NCBI GenBank assembly: GCA_900543145.1
Contig: UQPZ01000004.1
Location: 124,001-188,000, forward strand
DNA: 64,000 bases
Direction: 5' to 3'
Origin: an uncultured Ruminococcus sp.
Lineage (GTDB): Bacteria > Bacillota > Clostridia > Oscillospirales > Ruminococcaceae
The position numbers were made by a program, and so were the translations under genes. Of this stretch, positions 16,197 through 23,960 are shown one piece after another. How positions within the stretch are numbered: the stretch's first letter is position 1; every line of letters begins with the position of its first letter. The notes under the pieces were generated by a model, which had not been told where the DNA came from, made no database searches, and saw only the letters and a list, made by a program, of their open reading frames with translations.

Positions 16197-17180
16197 TTAG
16201 TATTCGATTCCTTCCTGATCTTCCAGTATCGTGTCGATAGGAATATCAGCGGTATCGATCGCGTTGATAAGCTGCTGTTCAGCAGTTTTGTCATCAGGCT
16301 TTACAAGGAATCTTACTGCCTGTTTATGATTAATAATTTCGACCTTATTGTGAGCGCCTCCGGATTCTCCGTCAAGCGTCCACGCTATTTCAGCTTCTGA
16401 AGTAAACTTTACCTTAGAAGTCTTGAATTTTATAAAATGTTTATCAGTAAGCTTATTCAGAGCTGCTTCAGCCAGCAGACTTTGAAGCATCAGCGGACTT
16501 ACCGGAGTTTTAACAAGGATCACCTCAAATAATCCGTCATCAAAGCAAACTCCCTCTGAGATCAGCTTTTTCATTCCTCCTACTGAAACTGTGTTTGAAA
16601 CAAGTCCAAGTATAAAATTTCCGTTTATAGTTTCTCCGTCATGCTCAACAGTTATATTATATCCCGTATACTTAGGTAGACGCTTTATAGCCTCTGCTAC
16701 ATAAGCGGCATGGCCGAATAAATTTTTAGCGTTCTGCGGCGTTTCATAGGAAACGTCCGTAAAAGCGCCGAATCCTGCAACATAAACGTAATATTCACCG
16801 TTAAATTCTCCGACATCGTAATCGAACGGAACTCCGTCGACTATTGACTGAGCTGCGGCAGGCATTTTTGTTGAAATACCCATGCTGTAAGCAAAATCGT
16901 TTGTAGATCCTGCGGGAATATAGCCTAAGGGTATAGTCTTTGACTGCTCCATCATTCCCTTTACCGCTTCGCTTAGAGTTCCGTCGCCGCCTGAAGCCAC
17001 GACCAGATCATATTTGAAAGCATTATCTTTTATTTTTTTATATCCGTCAAGCGGTGCCTGAGTAGGATAAGCAGTTACGGTATATCCTCCCTTGGTAAAT
17101 ATATCGATTATTTCGCTAAGGTTGGAACGAACCGCTCCCTTGCCTGCCTGCGGATTATAAACAAACAATAATTTTTTCAT
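16197..17180 (-). CDS. Diacylglycerol-kinase-family lipid kinase (YegS/DgkB-like)
   Basis: This cytosolic lipid kinase of the DAGK catalytic family is about 327 residues long. The start is the ATG at the complement of 17178-17180, with GAAAGGA just upstream. The open frame extends a further 12 codons. Motifs are the N-terminal KKLLFVYNPQAGKG, the nucleotide loop VVASGGDGTLSEAV near 57-70, IPLGYIPAGSTNDFAYSMGI near 83-102, and YVAGFGAFTDVSY near 139. It would phosphorylate diacylglycerol or a related lipid, returning it to phosphatidate. The C-terminal tail (DTADIPIDTILEDQEGIEY) is family-atypical but intact. Confidence 0.88.
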   Translation of the reverse strand: MKKLLFVYNPQAGKGAVRSNLSEIIDIFTKGGYTVTAYPTQAPLDGYKKIKDNAFKYDLVVASGGDGTLSEAVKGMMEQSKTIPLGYIPAGSTNDFAYSMGISTKMPAAAQSIVDGVPFDYDVGEFNGEYYVYVAGFGAFTDVSYETPQNAKNLFGHAAYVAEAIKRLPKYTGYNITVEHDGETINGNFILGLVSNTVSVGGMKKLISEGVCFDDGLFEVILVKTPVSPLMLQSLLAEAALNKLTDKHFIKFKTSKVKFTSEAEIAWTLDGESGGAHNKVEIINHKQAVRFLVKPDDKTAEQQLINAIDTADIPIDTILEDQEGIEY

Positions 17181-17395
17181 CAATATATTCCTTTCTTTTT
17201 CTTTATCTGTTTGCATACAAAATATATAATTGATAAAAATACGTTTTGTTATATTTCTAATAATATTATAGCATAATATGCAAAATTGTCAAGGATAAAG
17301 CGGCTGTTTTTGTGTAAAAATTCTTTACTTGATTTTTACTTGTTTCTATTTACTTTTACAGTATAATGTGTTATTATAAAAACGAGGTGCGAGCT

Positions 17396-18226
17396 ATGAA
17401 AATTTTTAAAAGCCCGCTGCTGACTGCGGTAATTATTCTTATTTCGTCGCTTGCTTTCGGACTTTTCATTATGTGTGCGATCTGGCTTGCAAGCGGAGGG
17501 AGTCTGGAAATTTCGGCAGCTGCGGCAATATATCGTTTATCTGCTCTTGTCTGTGTTATAATTATAAGTACGCTGCTGCTTGTGTATGTTATTAAGAAAA
17601 ATATAATGTACCGAAGGATCTCGGTTATTATGGAAAGCGAAGGAGCGACTCCGCAGCTGTATGCTATGCTGAAAAACCAAGCTGACAGGGCAAGGGGAGA
17701 GAAAGCAAAGGCAATGTCGCTTCTTACTTTGGCATCATATCTTGCAGAGGGTGGTCATTATAGTGAATGCTATGAGGTACTTGATAAAATAAAAACTGAA
17801 AAATTAAATCCGTTTTATCAGGACGAGTATCACAACGTACGTCTGTATGCAAACTTAATGCAGGGTAATATTGACGGCGCTGATGAGGTGCTTAAAAATG
17901 CAAAGGCAAATTTTGAACGGGCAAGGCTGCGTGAATACAATATGCCGGTCCTTCATACTCTTGGAGTATATGAATACGCCAAAGGAAATTTTGCTCAGGC
18001 TGAAACACTTCTTATGCAGGCTAAAAATAATGCTCCTACTAAGCAGGCTATGGCTGACTGCTGCCTGTACCTGGGACTTTGCTATCTAAAGACAGGGAGG
18101 AAGGAATATGCAAAGGCGGCGGCAGAGGAAGCGGCGGGACAGGTTAGGACAGTGTATCAGAAAGAGAATCTGAAAAAGCTGATGAAGCTTGTAGAAAAAG
18201 CATATGCCGTATCGGACGGTCAATAA
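17396..18226 (+). CDS. Membrane-anchored TPR-repeat protein
   Basis: A 276-residue protein with two N-terminal membrane segments (about 7-32 and 42-62). A cytoplasmic helical domain carries tetratricopeptide-like repeats, for example NMPVLHTLGVYEYAKGNFAQA and MADCCLYLGLCYLKTGRKEYA. I begin at ATG 17396 because ACGAGGTG sits 6 bases before it. The frame opens 10 codons earlier. TPR proteins are protein-binding scaffolds; the partner is unknown. It lies 25 bases before the following membrane protein gene, so the two are probably an operon. Confidence 0.75.
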   Translation: MKIFKSPLLTAVIILISSLAFGLFIMCAIWLASGGSLEISAAAAIYRLSALVCVIIISTLLLVYVIKKNIMYRRISVIMESEGATPQLYAMLKNQADRARGEKAKAMSLLTLASYLAEGGHYSECYEVLDKIKTEKLNPFYQDEYHNVRLYANLMQGNIDGADEVLKNAKANFERARLREYNMPVLHTLGVYEYAKGNFAQAETLLMQAKNNAPTKQAMADCCLYLGLCYLKTGRKEYAKAAAEEAAGQVRTVYQKENLKKLMKLVEKAYAVSDGQ

Positions 18227-18251
18227 GAGAAAAGAAAGGAAATAACAATTT

Positions 18252-18755
18252 ATGAGTGACGCATTGATCAATTGGTTTACAACTACTTTGGACGGTCTTC
18301 CGAAGGAGCTGATATGTTTCATAATATCTATGGTTCCTATACTTGAATTAAGGGGAGGTCTTGTTGCTGCGGCGCTTTTTCACATTCCGATAATTCAGGC
18401 TATACCCATATGTATAATAGGTAATATTGTACCTATACCGTTTATACTTCTATTTATCAATAAGATCTTTGCCTGGCTTAAAACCACTAAAAGGTTCGGC
18501 GGATTTATATCGCGGTTTGAACAGAAAACTCTTGCAAAAGGGGATAAGGTGCGAAAATACGAATTCTGGGGTCTGCTTCTGTTTGTAGGAATACCTCTGC
18601 CGGGAACCGGAGCATGGACCGGCGCACTGCTTGCCTGTCTGCTTGAGGTGAAAATGAAGAAAGCAGTTCCTGCTATATTTTTCGGGCTTTTGCTTGCAAC
18701 AGCTATAATGTGCATTATAACCTATCTTATTCCGTGGATTATTGCTGCGGTCTGA
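18252..18755 (+). CDS. Small multidrug-export-type membrane protein (COG2426 / PF06695)
   Basis: A 167-residue polytopic membrane protein. It has the family features MVPILELRGGLVAA near 27-40, GNIVPIPFILLFINKI near 57-72, and FVGIPLPGTGAWTGALLACLL near 115-135. The family is named small multi-drug export protein, but transport function is poorly established. About four membrane segments are visible. AGAAAGGAAA supplies the ribosome binding site. Confidence 0.85.
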   Translation: MSDALINWFTTTLDGLPKELICFIISMVPILELRGGLVAAALFHIPIIQAIPICIIGNIVPIPFILLFINKIFAWLKTTKRFGGFISRFEQKTLAKGDKVRKYEFWGLLLFVGIPLPGTGAWTGALLACLLEVKMKKAVPAIFFGLLLATAIMCIITYLIPWIIAAV

Positions 18756-18817
18756 TTTTTGATTCTGCATGATATATTATTTGCCTTGAATTTCCATAAA
18801 ATTCATTTAGAGTATAC

Positions 18818-18846
18818 TTGACTTTATTGGAAATTGGTGATATAAT
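18818..18846 (+). promoter_or_regulatory. Promoter of smpB
   Basis: TTGACT at 18818-18823 and TATAAT at 18841-18846, spacing 17 bases. AAAGGAGGTG follows as the ribosome binding site. Confidence 0.8.
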
Positions 18847-18874
18847 TAAGTTTACTGCAAAGGAGGTGCCGTAA

Positions 18875-19345
18875 ATGTCTATAGATAAAAGCGGAACAAA
18901 GCAGATAGCTGATAACCGAAAAGCAAGACATGATTATTTTGTTCTTGAACAGATAGAATGCGGCATTGAGCTTGTAGGAACAGAGGTCAAGTCGATACGA
19001 AGCGGCGGTGTTAATTTAAAAGACAGTTGGTGTTCAATTGACAACGGGGAAATGTGGGTAAAGGGTATGCACATATCTCCGTATGAACAAGGCAACATAT
19101 TCAATAAGGATCCGTTGAGGGTCAGGAAGCTTCTGCTTCACAAACGTGAAATAATGCGGCTTTTGGGAAAGGTAAAGCAGGACGGACTGACTTTGATCCC
19201 ACTTGCTCTTTATTTCAAAGGCAGTAAAGTAAAGCTTGCGCTTGGAGTATGCAAGGGTAAAAAGCTTCACGATAAACGTGACGATATGGCAAAAAAGGCA
19301 GCTCAGAGGGATATAGAAAGAGCTTTAAAGGACCGAGTCGGGTAA
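18875..19345 (+). CDS. smpB: SsrA-binding protein SmpB
   Basis: SmpB binds the tRNA-like end of tmRNA and delivers it to stalled ribosomes for trans-translation. The 156-residue protein has the family pattern IADNRKARHDYFVLEQIECG near 10-29, GTEVKSIRSGGVNLKDSW near 34-51, ISPYEQGN near 67, and the basic C-terminal tail KKLHDKRDDMAKKAAQRD. The tmRNA gene itself lies less than 200 bases downstream, a common arrangement. Confidence 0.96.
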   Translation: MSIDKSGTKQIADNRKARHDYFVLEQIECGIELVGTEVKSIRSGGVNLKDSWCSIDNGEMWVKGMHISPYEQGNIFNKDPLRVRKLLLHKREIMRLLGKVKQDGLTLIPLALYFKGSKVKLALGVCKGKKLHDKRDDMAKKAAQRDIERALKDRVG

Positions 19346-19350
19346 CGCCA

Positions 19351-19536
19351 ATGAAAACAGAAGATATGATAGAATATTGTCTTACAAAAAAGGCGCATAT
19401 AAGGATCTTCCGTTCGGCGATTGTCTTTGAAAGGCTCGATTGAAGATCAGGTAATATTAGAAATGATAGACCGCAGCTATAAGCTGTAGCGGCAAAGCTG
19501 CCGAAATATATTCAGAAACGGCTTGCAGATCAATAA
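19351..19536 (+). pseudogene. Remnant of an MmcQ/YjbR-family gene
   Basis: ATG 19351 opens MKTEDMIEYCLTKK. After a one-base shift it reads GAYKDLPFGDC, the typical YjbR N-terminus. The middle of the gene is missing. The C-terminal helix then appears in another frame (VILEMIDRSYKL), and after another slip as VAAKLPKYIQKRLADQ with a stop at 19534-19536. At least two frameshifts plus an internal deletion leave about 60 codons where the family has about 115. The dead gene fills the gap between smpB and ssrA. Confidence 0.75.
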
Positions 19537-19541
19537 AAAAT

Positions 19542-19900
19542 GGGGGCGTAAAGGTTTCGACGGGGATCTTGAAGCATGATAAGCGAGTAGAGGAGCGCAC
19601 TCTCTTTAAACGGCGTACGTTTTAAAATTAAACGACAACGATAATTTTGAATTAGCAGCTGCTTAATGCTGCTCGTCTTACCTTTGATTACCACGGCTTA
19701 GGATAAGGCGTCGATTAGTGGTGAACGTCATTGAGTAAAGGCTGTAGCTCTTTTGATGTATTGCAGTCTACCGATAATTTCCGCCTGCTTGTTTGCGGAC
19801 TTTAAAGGGAAACGGAGTAATCCGGAATAACAAGCTACACTCGTAGAAATTCGTGGGGATAGGTTTTCGGACAGGAGTTCGATTCTCCTCGCCTCCACCA
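19542..19900 (+). ncRNA. ssrA: Transfer-messenger RNA (tmRNA)
   Basis: The 5' end GGGGGCGTAAAGGTTTCGAC pairs with the 3' end CGCCTCC followed by an encoded ACCA. The T-arm GGAGTTCGATTCTCC is intact. The 359-base length is normal. The tag reading frame ends AAC GAC AAC GAT AAT TTT GAA TTA GCA GCT GCT TAA (stop at 19664-19666), giving NDNDNFELAAA. No alanine codon directly precedes this block. The nearest in-frame alanine codon upstream is GCG at 19613, so the resume codon is uncertain. tmRNA rescues stalled ribosomes with SmpB. Confidence 0.96.
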
Positions 19901-19937
19901 TATTACACTGACTAAATAGATGAAAGTGCCTTAAATC

Positions 19938-19962
19938 AGCCCGTAGATACGGGCTTTTTTGG
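19938..19962 (+). terminator. Terminator downstream of ssrA
   Basis: AGCCCGT and ACGGGCT flank a short loop and are followed by TTTTTT, 38 bases past the tmRNA 3' end. Confidence 0.85.
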
Positions 19963-20033
19963 TGTTCAAACGGCAAAAATAAGAAGTTAAAAACCATATA
20001 TGAAAAAATCCGAAAAACACCGGCTGACGGAAT

Positions 20034-20375
20034 TTGAACTCTCGACATTTAAATAGTTCAGAATATAAAGGCATATTTGAGGAAAATAATAAAAATGTAG
20101 ATGCATTGATTTACTCGGAAAATATACAGTACTATGGTAATGTATTGCACATTGGCGGAAGTACCAATGTATTTAATAACAATATTCAGCTTAATCATTT
20201 ATATATCAATAAAGATAAGCTTGAAAAGGAAGTAGAGATATATAATAGGAATAATAATGATCAAATCAATACTAGTGATTTGATTAATGATTATAAAACA
20301 GTATTAAATGGGGATAATCCATCTGAAAAATTGAACAGATATACAACGTGGATTAACGATAATCTTTATTTATAA
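20034..20375 (+). CDS. Hypothetical protein at the island border, possibly 5'-truncated
   Basis: A 113-codon frame from a TTG at 20034. The residues are polar and Asn-rich (NVFNNNIQLNHLYINKDKLEKEVEIYNRNN) with no membrane segment and no recognised domain. The first codons overlap the junction behind ssrA and there is no ribosome binding site, so the gene has probably lost its true 5' end through recombination. The DNA is distinctly AT-rich compared with the core genes. The next gene follows after 28 bases. Confidence 0.4.
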   Translation: MNSRHLNSSEYKGIFEENNKNVDALIYSENIQYYGNVLHIGGSTNVFNNNIQLNHLYINKDKLEKEVEIYNRNNNDQINTSDLINDYKTVLNGDNPSEKLNRYTTWINDNLYL

Positions 20376-20403
20376 ATTTTTATATTAAGGTGGTTAAAAT
20401 TTT

Positions 20404-21183
20404 ATGGGCAAAACAAAAAAAATTGCTATTTCGTTAGTTGCTATTGTGCTAATCATCGGAATTCCATTATTAATGTTTTATGTAAAAAATAGTAAGATTG
20501 ATAAAATGTTTATATATGAAATTGATAATAACAAAAATGAAGTTACTATAATCAGATATATTAATGATGAGTTGGAATCTGAAAAAACAAATCCAAATTA
20601 CAAAGAGGTTGTTGAAATTCCTGAAACAATTAAAGGTTATGCAGTTACTGCAATAGGTGAAGAAGCTTTCATATGGTCAAAGATGAAAAAAGTGATAATA
20701 CCGGAAACTGTTACTGAAATTAAAAGTCGTGCTTTTTTTGGATGCAAAAATCTCATGAATATTGAGGGCGTTGATAATGTTACAAAAATTGAATCTCAAG
20801 CGTTCTATATGTGCACAGCTTTAAAAAGTATAGATTTGTCCAATATAACATATTTGGGGGATCATGTTTTATTTGAATGTGAAAATATTACATCGTTATA
20901 TTTTTCGAGTACTATAGAAGAAATTCCGATAGCTTTATGCAATAAAATGAGATCTCTAAAAGATGTAACGCTGTCTGAAAATACAAAGGCAATAGATAGA
21001 TTGGCATTTGCAAATTGTACATCTCTTAATGAATTAAAAATACCTGAAAGCGTAACGGAAATATCTGAAGATGCATTTCAAAACATAGAATCTCAGCTTA
21101 CGATATGCGGTGAAAAAGGCTCGTACGCAGAAAAATATGCAGAGAACAACGACATAAAATTTTCAGTGATTGAGGATAAATAA
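20404..21183 (+). CDS. Membrane-anchored leucine-rich repeat protein (BspA/LRR_5 type)
   Basis: A 259-residue protein with an N-terminal uncleaved anchor (about 7-27, ISLVAIVLIIGIPLLMFYV). BspA-type leucine-rich repeats follow from about residue 75: IGEEAFIWSKMKKVIIPETV, ITKIESQAFYMCTALKSIDL (read with variation), and AIDRLAFANCTSLNELKIPE. The repeats end in the cap-like ENIESQLTICGEKGSYAEKYA. Such proteins mediate binding at the cell surface. A good AAGGTGG ribosome binding site is present. The AT-rich composition marks it as accessory. Confidence 0.8.
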   Translation: MGKTKKIAISLVAIVLIIGIPLLMFYVKNSKIDKMFIYEIDNNKNEVTIIRYINDELESEKTNPNYKEVVEIPETIKGYAVTAIGEEAFIWSKMKKVIIPETVTEIKSRAFFGCKNLMNIEGVDNVTKIESQAFYMCTALKSIDLSNITYLGDHVLFECENITSLYFSSTIEEIPIALCNKMRSLKDVTLSENTKAIDRLAFANCTSLNELKIPESVTEISEDAFQNIESQLTICGEKGSYAEKYAENNDIKFSVIEDK

Positions 21184-21206
21184 GTAATTTTGAGCAGGAA
21201 TTGTTA

Positions 21207-21521
21207 ATGGAAAAGGTAAATTATCTGCCATTGGGAAGTATTGTAGTAATTAAGGGCGGAGTAAAGAAGTTTATGATCGTTGCAAGGGGGTTGGGAGTAA
21301 ATATCGGAGAAAAAAGCGCATATTTTGATTACGGCGCATGTATGTACCCTGAAGGTATGATGGGAGATAAAATGATGTATTTTCAGCATGAGGATATTAC
21401 AAAAACAGTTTTTGAGGGCTTTTCAGATGAGGATGACCGTCTCATGGTTGACAATATAAACGAAGCTCTGGCTAAAACAGACATGGAAAAGGCTGACGTC
21501 AAGAAACTTCAGGAGGAATAA
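21207..21521 (+). CDS. DUF4176 domain-containing protein
   Basis: A 104-residue protein starting at ATG 21207 (the frame also opens at TTG 21201). It begins NYLPLGSIVVIKGGVKKFMI, the DUF4176 signature. YDYGACMYPEGMMG-like residues follow near 40-53, then FQHEDITKTVFEGFSDE. The family is often found near type VII secretion and LXG toxin loci, but no such genes are visible here. Function unknown. The acetyltransferase gene starts 3 bases after the stop. Confidence 0.75.
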   Translation: MEKVNYLPLGSIVVIKGGVKKFMIVARGLGVNIGEKSAYFDYGACMYPEGMMGDKMMYFQHEDITKTVFEGFSDEDDRLMVDNINEALAKTDMEKADVKKLQEE

Positions 21522-21524
21522 ACA

Positions 21525-22178
21525 ATGAATAAAAATGACTATATTATCCGTTTGGAAACAGCTAATGATTATGCAGAAGTAGAAAATCTTACAAGAGAGG
21601 CATTCTGGAATGTCTATACTCCAGGGTGTAACGAACATTATTTTGTTCACGTTATGAGGAGCCATAAGGATTTTATACCTGAGCTTGATTTTGTAATTGA
21701 GCTGGATGGTAAAATTATTGGCAACATAATGTATACAAGGTCAAAGCTAATTGACAAAAATGGCGAAGAAAAAACAGTGATTTCATTTGGACCGCTTAGC
21801 ATACACCCTGACTTTCAACGACAGGGCTACGGAAAAGCACTTATAGAACACTCGTTTTCAAAGGCTTGTGAGCTTGGTTATGATGCCGTAGTGATTTTTG
21901 GTAATCCGGGCAATTACGTTTCAAGAGGAATGAAAAGCTGTAAGAAATATAATGTTTGTCTTGAAGGTGATTATTTTCCTACTCCGCTTCTGGTAAGAGA
22001 ACTAAAGGATAATGTCCTTGACGGAAGAAGATGGTACTTCCATGAGAGTAATGCAAGCGAGCCTTGCAATGATGAAAAAGCAGTAGAAAAGTTCGACGCT
22101 CTTTTTCCACACAAAGAAAAATTGTGGAAACCCAGTCAGGAAGAATTTTATATTTATTGTCATTCGAGCATAGGATAA
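21525..22178 (+). CDS. GNAT N-acetyltransferase (YhbS-like)
   Basis: A 217-residue acetyl-CoA-dependent acetyltransferase. Motif A is visible as FGPLSIHPDFQRQGYGKAL near 87-105, followed by LGYDAVVIFGNPGNYVSRGM near 117-136, typical of the YhbS group. Substrate unknown. An AGGAGG site near 21512 supports ATG 21525. It is probably co-transcribed with the DUF4176 gene, and a weak hairpin ending in TTTTT follows at about 22196-22223. Confidence 0.85.
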   Translation: MNKNDYIIRLETANDYAEVENLTREAFWNVYTPGCNEHYFVHVMRSHKDFIPELDFVIELDGKIIGNIMYTRSKLIDKNGEEKTVISFGPLSIHPDFQRQGYGKALIEHSFSKACELGYDAVVIFGNPGNYVSRGMKSCKKYNVCLEGDYFPTPLLVRELKDNVLDGRRWYFHESNASEPCNDEKAVEKFDALFPHKEKLWKPSQEEFYIYCHSSIG

Positions 22179-22221
22179 TATAATAGCTACGAAAGCCGAT
22201 GAATCACTGATTTGTCGGTTT

Positions 22222-22564
22222 TTAGTGTATAGCCTTTATTACTTTCTGCGAAGGTAACGCAAAAACATTTTTGACATCCATCGGTAAATCCGAAATCATT
22301 TGCGACAAGCCTTTGCAGTCCCTTGAACAAGAAATACATTGAAGCCAAGGAGGGTATATTCCTATGGATGGGTCATCAATTCTGCCATCGGGTTTCTGCT
22401 TTGTTGAAATAATCTGTCTGCGAAAGAATGAATCTGACTTGTCATTTGCGGCATTAAGCGTTCCGTTGAGCAGATGAATTTCGTTGGGGTTGAGTACAAT
22501 TCTTACACTGCGATAAGTTCTCTGTCTGCACTTCTGTGTTCTGCACGATTTCTGCTGTCTGCAT
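22222..22564 (-). pseudogene. Frameshifted element-associated gene of unknown function
   Basis: Behind the excisionase gene and read the same way, an ATG (complement of 22562-22564) follows AAAGGAG and gives MQTAEIVQNTEVQTE. Continuous coding then goes on in another frame as RTYRSVRIVLNPNEIHLLNG ... IGIYPPWLQCISCSRDC and stops at 22222-22224. One indel near 22510 would explain it. The middle resembles small relaxosome or replication accessory proteins only loosely. I assign no function. Confidence 0.5.
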
Positions 22565-22589
22565 AAGCAATCTCCTTTCCGTAGTTCTC

Positions 22590-22781
22590 TCAGAACACAG
22601 CCTTATACAAGTTTTCCTCTGCAATCAGATACTTTTTCCCTGTCATAAAGCACGGTAGCTGTCCCGTAGTAGGTACGCAGTAACTGTCTCGCACTATCTG
22701 ACGGATACGATATTCTGTAAGTCCGTCGATAAGTTTTGCGGCTTCCTTAATGGTAAGCACACGTCTGTTGGTAGTTGGCAT
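22590..22781 (-). CDS. Excisionase-like DNA-binding protein
   Basis: A 63-residue MerR/excisionase-type winged-helix protein. The start is the ATG at the complement of 22779-22781, with AAAGGTGGAG properly spaced before it. The frame is open 14 codons further. The motif RRVLTIKEAAKLIDGLTEYR is the recognition helix region, and FMTGKKYLIAEENLYKAVF is the wing and tail usual in conjugative-transposon excisionases. Such proteins bend attachment-site DNA and direct the integrase toward excision. A truncated integrase remains 7 kb to the right. Confidence 0.75.
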   Translation of the reverse strand: MPTTNRRVLTIKEAAKLIDGLTEYRIRQIVRDSYCVPTTGQLPCFMTGKKYLIAEENLYKAVF

Positions 22782-22884
22782 TGCAACTCCACCTTTCATA
22801 ATAAAATCGGTATAAACCGACACAGCTTTATGCTATGTAACAGGCGTGTTCGGGGATATATATATTCAGTTGTCAAGGTGCTGC

Positions 22885-22917
22885 ACACGAACAGAAGAAT
22901 GCACGTTTCGTTCGTGT
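22885..22917 (-). repeat. Inverted repeat in the excisionase leader
   Basis: ACACGAAC (22885-22892) and GTTCGTGT (22910-22917) are perfect inverted 8-mers with a 17-base spacer. They lie between the leftward -10 box and the excisionase start. This could be an operator or an RNA hairpin. Confidence 0.5.
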
Positions 22918-22922
22918 TTCCC

Positions 22923-22966
22923 ATTATATCCTCGCATTTGACAAAAGTCAATAGATGTAATATTAT
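22923..22966. promoter_or_regulatory. Divergent promoters with abutting -35 boxes
   Basis: Rightward: TTGACA 22938-22943, 17 bases, TATTAT 22961-22966. Leftward: TTGACT (complement of 22946-22951), 17 bases, TATAAT (complement of 22923-22928). The two -35 boxes form the palindrome TTGACAAAAGTCAA. Downstream on the right, TTCACATCTATTTTT occurs twice (22986 and 23024), and ATAGATGT is its inverted core at 22951. These are candidate operator sites. Confidence 0.7.
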
Positions 22967-23068
22967 AACTCTATCGGCAACTATTTTCACATCTATTTTT
23001 GGTATAACTCAATTTTAATAGGATTCACATCTATTTTTTGAAAGGAGAAAAGAGCAATTTTTTCTGAT

Positions 23069-23855
23069 TTGATATGCGAAGCTATGCATTTTTATTGCAA
23101 GGTTGAGAGCATTATCTGTTCTCTGTCGCCGTATGATTTTTTGAAACCAAAACGCAATAGATTTGAAGCACTGACTGACGAATATGAATGGCTGTTGGAA
23201 GATGAATATGATGAAAACGGAGCAACGCTTGATTATCATAACAAATATGAAATCAGGACTGGTCTTGACGAGTTTGACAGCGCTGATATGATAGATGAGG
23301 TGCTTGAGTTTGATAACAAGCTGAAAGCACTTGCAACCGAATACTACATTTTTATTGACGACCTTATGCGTATAAGGAAGGTTTATGATCCGTTTCTTGA
23401 GAAGCTTCACAGCGAAAGTCGTTACCTTGATAATGCCGAAACAGCACAACTGCTTTACGATTTTAATGCTGACACTCTCGGAAAAATGAAAACTTACGAA
23501 AAGCTGAAACCGTCAGGTAATATGCAGTTATCCGAAGAAATGTGGTTACTGTGGTAAATATTTTCTGCTCACAGCTGGAATTTTCTCAGATTATTGCACT
23601 AATCTCATCAAGGGTATGGATGGCAAGGTTTGTCGTGATATGGGGCACAGAAAGAAATATGCCGATAAAATCAAGACCAATCCTTACTGGAATGTTTATA
23701 ACAAGGCTTACAAGCAGCATTATGCTCGCTATCTCAAAAAGAAAATGACACAGACAGAGTTTTTTGAGTGGGCGGATTATGCTTTTGAACTGCATGACAA
23801 GGCGGAAAATGGAAAATTAGAGCTTGAGGAATATTGTGTTCTGATAAAGAAATAG
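23069..23855 (+). pseudogene. Frameshifted DUF6076-like zinc-ribbon protein
   Basis: The first 155 or so codons from 23069 (LSPYDFLKPKRNRFEALTDE ... YEKLKPSGNMQLSEE) run into a stop at 23557. One base-shift near 23537 restores a continuous frame, KCGYCGKYFLLTAGIFSDYC, then KVCRDMGHRKKYADKIKTNP and so on to 23855. The Cys pattern CxxC plus two later Cys and the lysine-rich helical tail match the DUF6076 group found on mobile elements. The restored protein would have about 262 residues. Confidence 0.7.
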
Positions 23856-23960
23856 ATAGCGTAAAAGCACGGAAAAGCAGTACTTCTCTTTCTAATACAT
23901 TTTCAAATTATTTAAAAAAATCATAATATGTGCTATACTAAACTTAAAGGTGGTGAGCGT

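Noticed and set aside
20018..20045. tRNA-like 3' fragment on the minus strand (GAGTTCAAATTCCG then TCAGCCGGTG)
   Set aside because: It resembles a T-loop and acceptor end, but the T stem does not pair and there is no 5' acceptor, D-arm or anticodon arm in the adjacent DNA. At most it is debris of an attachment site.
19728..20048. Minus-strand frame of 106 codons across the tmRNA 3' half
   Set aside because: It is antisense to ssrA, has no ribosome binding site, and its peptide is the familiar spurious product of translating tmRNA/tRNA genes.
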